This document shows, one piece after another, positions 5,087-5,598 of a stretch of DNA of 5,598 bases (within the stretch, counting starts at the first letter, position 1; each line of letters opens with the position of its first letter). Position numbers and translations under genes: made by a program. The stretch is from an uncultured Lachnospiraceae bacterium (GTDB lineage Bacteria > Bacillota > Clostridia > Lachnospirales > Lachnospiraceae): assembly GCA_902783445.1 (NCBI GenBank), contig CACZQX010000247.1, positions 1-5,598 on the forward strand, written 5' to 3'. The notes under the pieces were generated by a model. It did no database searches. It had not been told where the DNA came from and saw only the letters and a list, made by a program, of their open reading frames with translations.

Positions 5087-5540
5087 CCGTCTCACCTACC
5101 TGTCTGCTAGTGTATTTATAGTTTACAACTTCGTCGATTTCGGAGGATTCGGCTTTTGCAAGCTCTTCCTTGAACTCTTCGAATTGTCTTTCTTTAAGTT
5201 TTTCGTGTATTTTTCTTTCTTTTATGGCTTCGGTTAATTTGTTTCTTGCGATTTCCAAGTTTTTGGTCGCAACATTAACCTGAACTATCTGTTTTTTTGC
5301 TTCTTCTTTTTTGTTTTCTATACCGTCTTTATACGACTGCAATTCGCGAACGTTTAAAACATCAAGAGATTTTCTTCTTATTTCCTCTTCGTAGAAAGCA
5401 ATTTTATCGTAAATAGCTTGAAGTTTGGCTCTTTCGTCTTCCAACTGTCTGGCTCTCGTGGCAAAAGTGGCTTTTGCCTGGTCTTCCAAACTGTATTTAA
5501 CATTCAAAACACTTTGCATACTGTAAACAAATCTTGCCAT
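5079..5540 (-). CDS. fliJ: Flagellar export protein FliJ
   Basis: FliJ is a cytoplasmic coiled-coil component of the flagellar type III export machine. It inserts like a stalk into the FliI ATPase ring and escorts chaperones to FlhA. The 153-residue product has the typical N-terminus MARFVYSMQSVLNVKYSLED, with aromatic-x-x-x-Q-x-V-L-N-x-K as in other FliJ proteins. The rest is an almost uninterrupted, highly charged helix suited to an antiparallel coiled coil (about 15-135), with a short polar tail. Length is near the family norm (about 147). An AGGGG ribosome binding site lies at 5551-5547, six bases before the ATG. It follows the probable fliI stop by 12 bases, and its own TAA lies inside the start of the next gene, so the three are almost certainly co-transcribed. 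Confidence 0.93.
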   Translation of the reverse strand: MARFVYSMQSVLNVKYSLEDQAKATFATRARQLEDERAKLQAIYDKIAFYEEEIRRKSLDVLNVRELQSYKDGIENKKEEAKKQIVQVNVATKNLEIARNKLTEAIKERKIHEKLKERQFEEFKEELAKAESSEIDEVVNYKYTSRQVGETDG

Positions 5541-5552
5541 GACAATCCCCTA

Positions 5553-5598
5553 CTACTCTGCCACTGCCTGTGCGGGTTCCTCAAAAATCGACATAAGC
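5553..5598 (-). CDS. fliI: C-terminal end of the probable flagellar export ATPase FliI
   Basis: Only the last 14 codons lie in the window. They read LMSIFEEPAQAVAE and end in two in-frame TAG codons (5555-5553 and 5552-5550). No catalytic motif is visible, so the assignment rests on context: fliI immediately precedes fliJ in most Firmicutes flagellar operons. The L-x-S-I-F type ending is compatible with FliI C-termini. The other two frames either contain a stop or run through into fliJ out of frame. Confidence 0.6.
   Translation of the reverse strand, partial: LMSIFEEPAQAVAE

Noticed and set aside
5087..5095. GTG start for the motE/ylxF-like gene, three codons upstream
   Set aside because: The only Shine-Dalgarno-like bases before it are about three bases away. 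AGGTGA is correctly spaced for the ATG at 5086.

Overview
The window is a tightly packed block of flagellar basal-body and hook genes, all read on the minus strand. Gene order and protein sequences point to a motile Gram-positive member of the Clostridia. A Lachnospiraceae-type genome (Roseburia, Butyrivibrio or Eubacterium-like) is my best guess. The supports are AT-rich DNA, strong AGGAGG-type ribosome binding sites, a short FlgD, an FlbD/SwrD homologue after flgE, and a membrane-anchored MgtE-N-like gene (ylxF/motE type) between fliJ and fliK. The family-level placement is inference.

In transcription order, from the right edge to the left, the genes are: the last 14 codons of a probable fliI (export ATPase); fliJ (export chaperone/stalk); a motE/ylxF-like membrane protein whose ATG overlaps the fliJ stop by 8 bases; a 175-base leader with a possible sigma-28 promoter; fliK (hook-length control); flgD (hook cap); a small conserved flagellar-operon protein (TIGR02530/Flagellar_put type); a 110-base gap that may hold a short ORF and a hairpin; flgE (hook protein); a 189-base gap filled with palindromes; and flbD, cut by the left edge. 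No gene on the plus strand is credible.

The genes form one functional chain. FliI/FliJ energise and feed the type III export apparatus. FlgD caps the growing hook and lets FlgE subunits polymerise. FliK measures the hook and triggers the switch from hook to filament export. FlbD/SwrD-type and MotE-type proteins are linked to motor function.

The most unusual DNA is the flgE-flbD gap. It carries an 18-bp direct repeat, nested inverted repeats that can pair in two mutually exclusive ways, and a last hairpin ending three bases before the flbD ribosome binding site. I see no clear evidence of a wholly new system. The main open points are this repeat cassette, the possible micro-ORF before flgE, and the poorly characterised TIGR02530-type protein.
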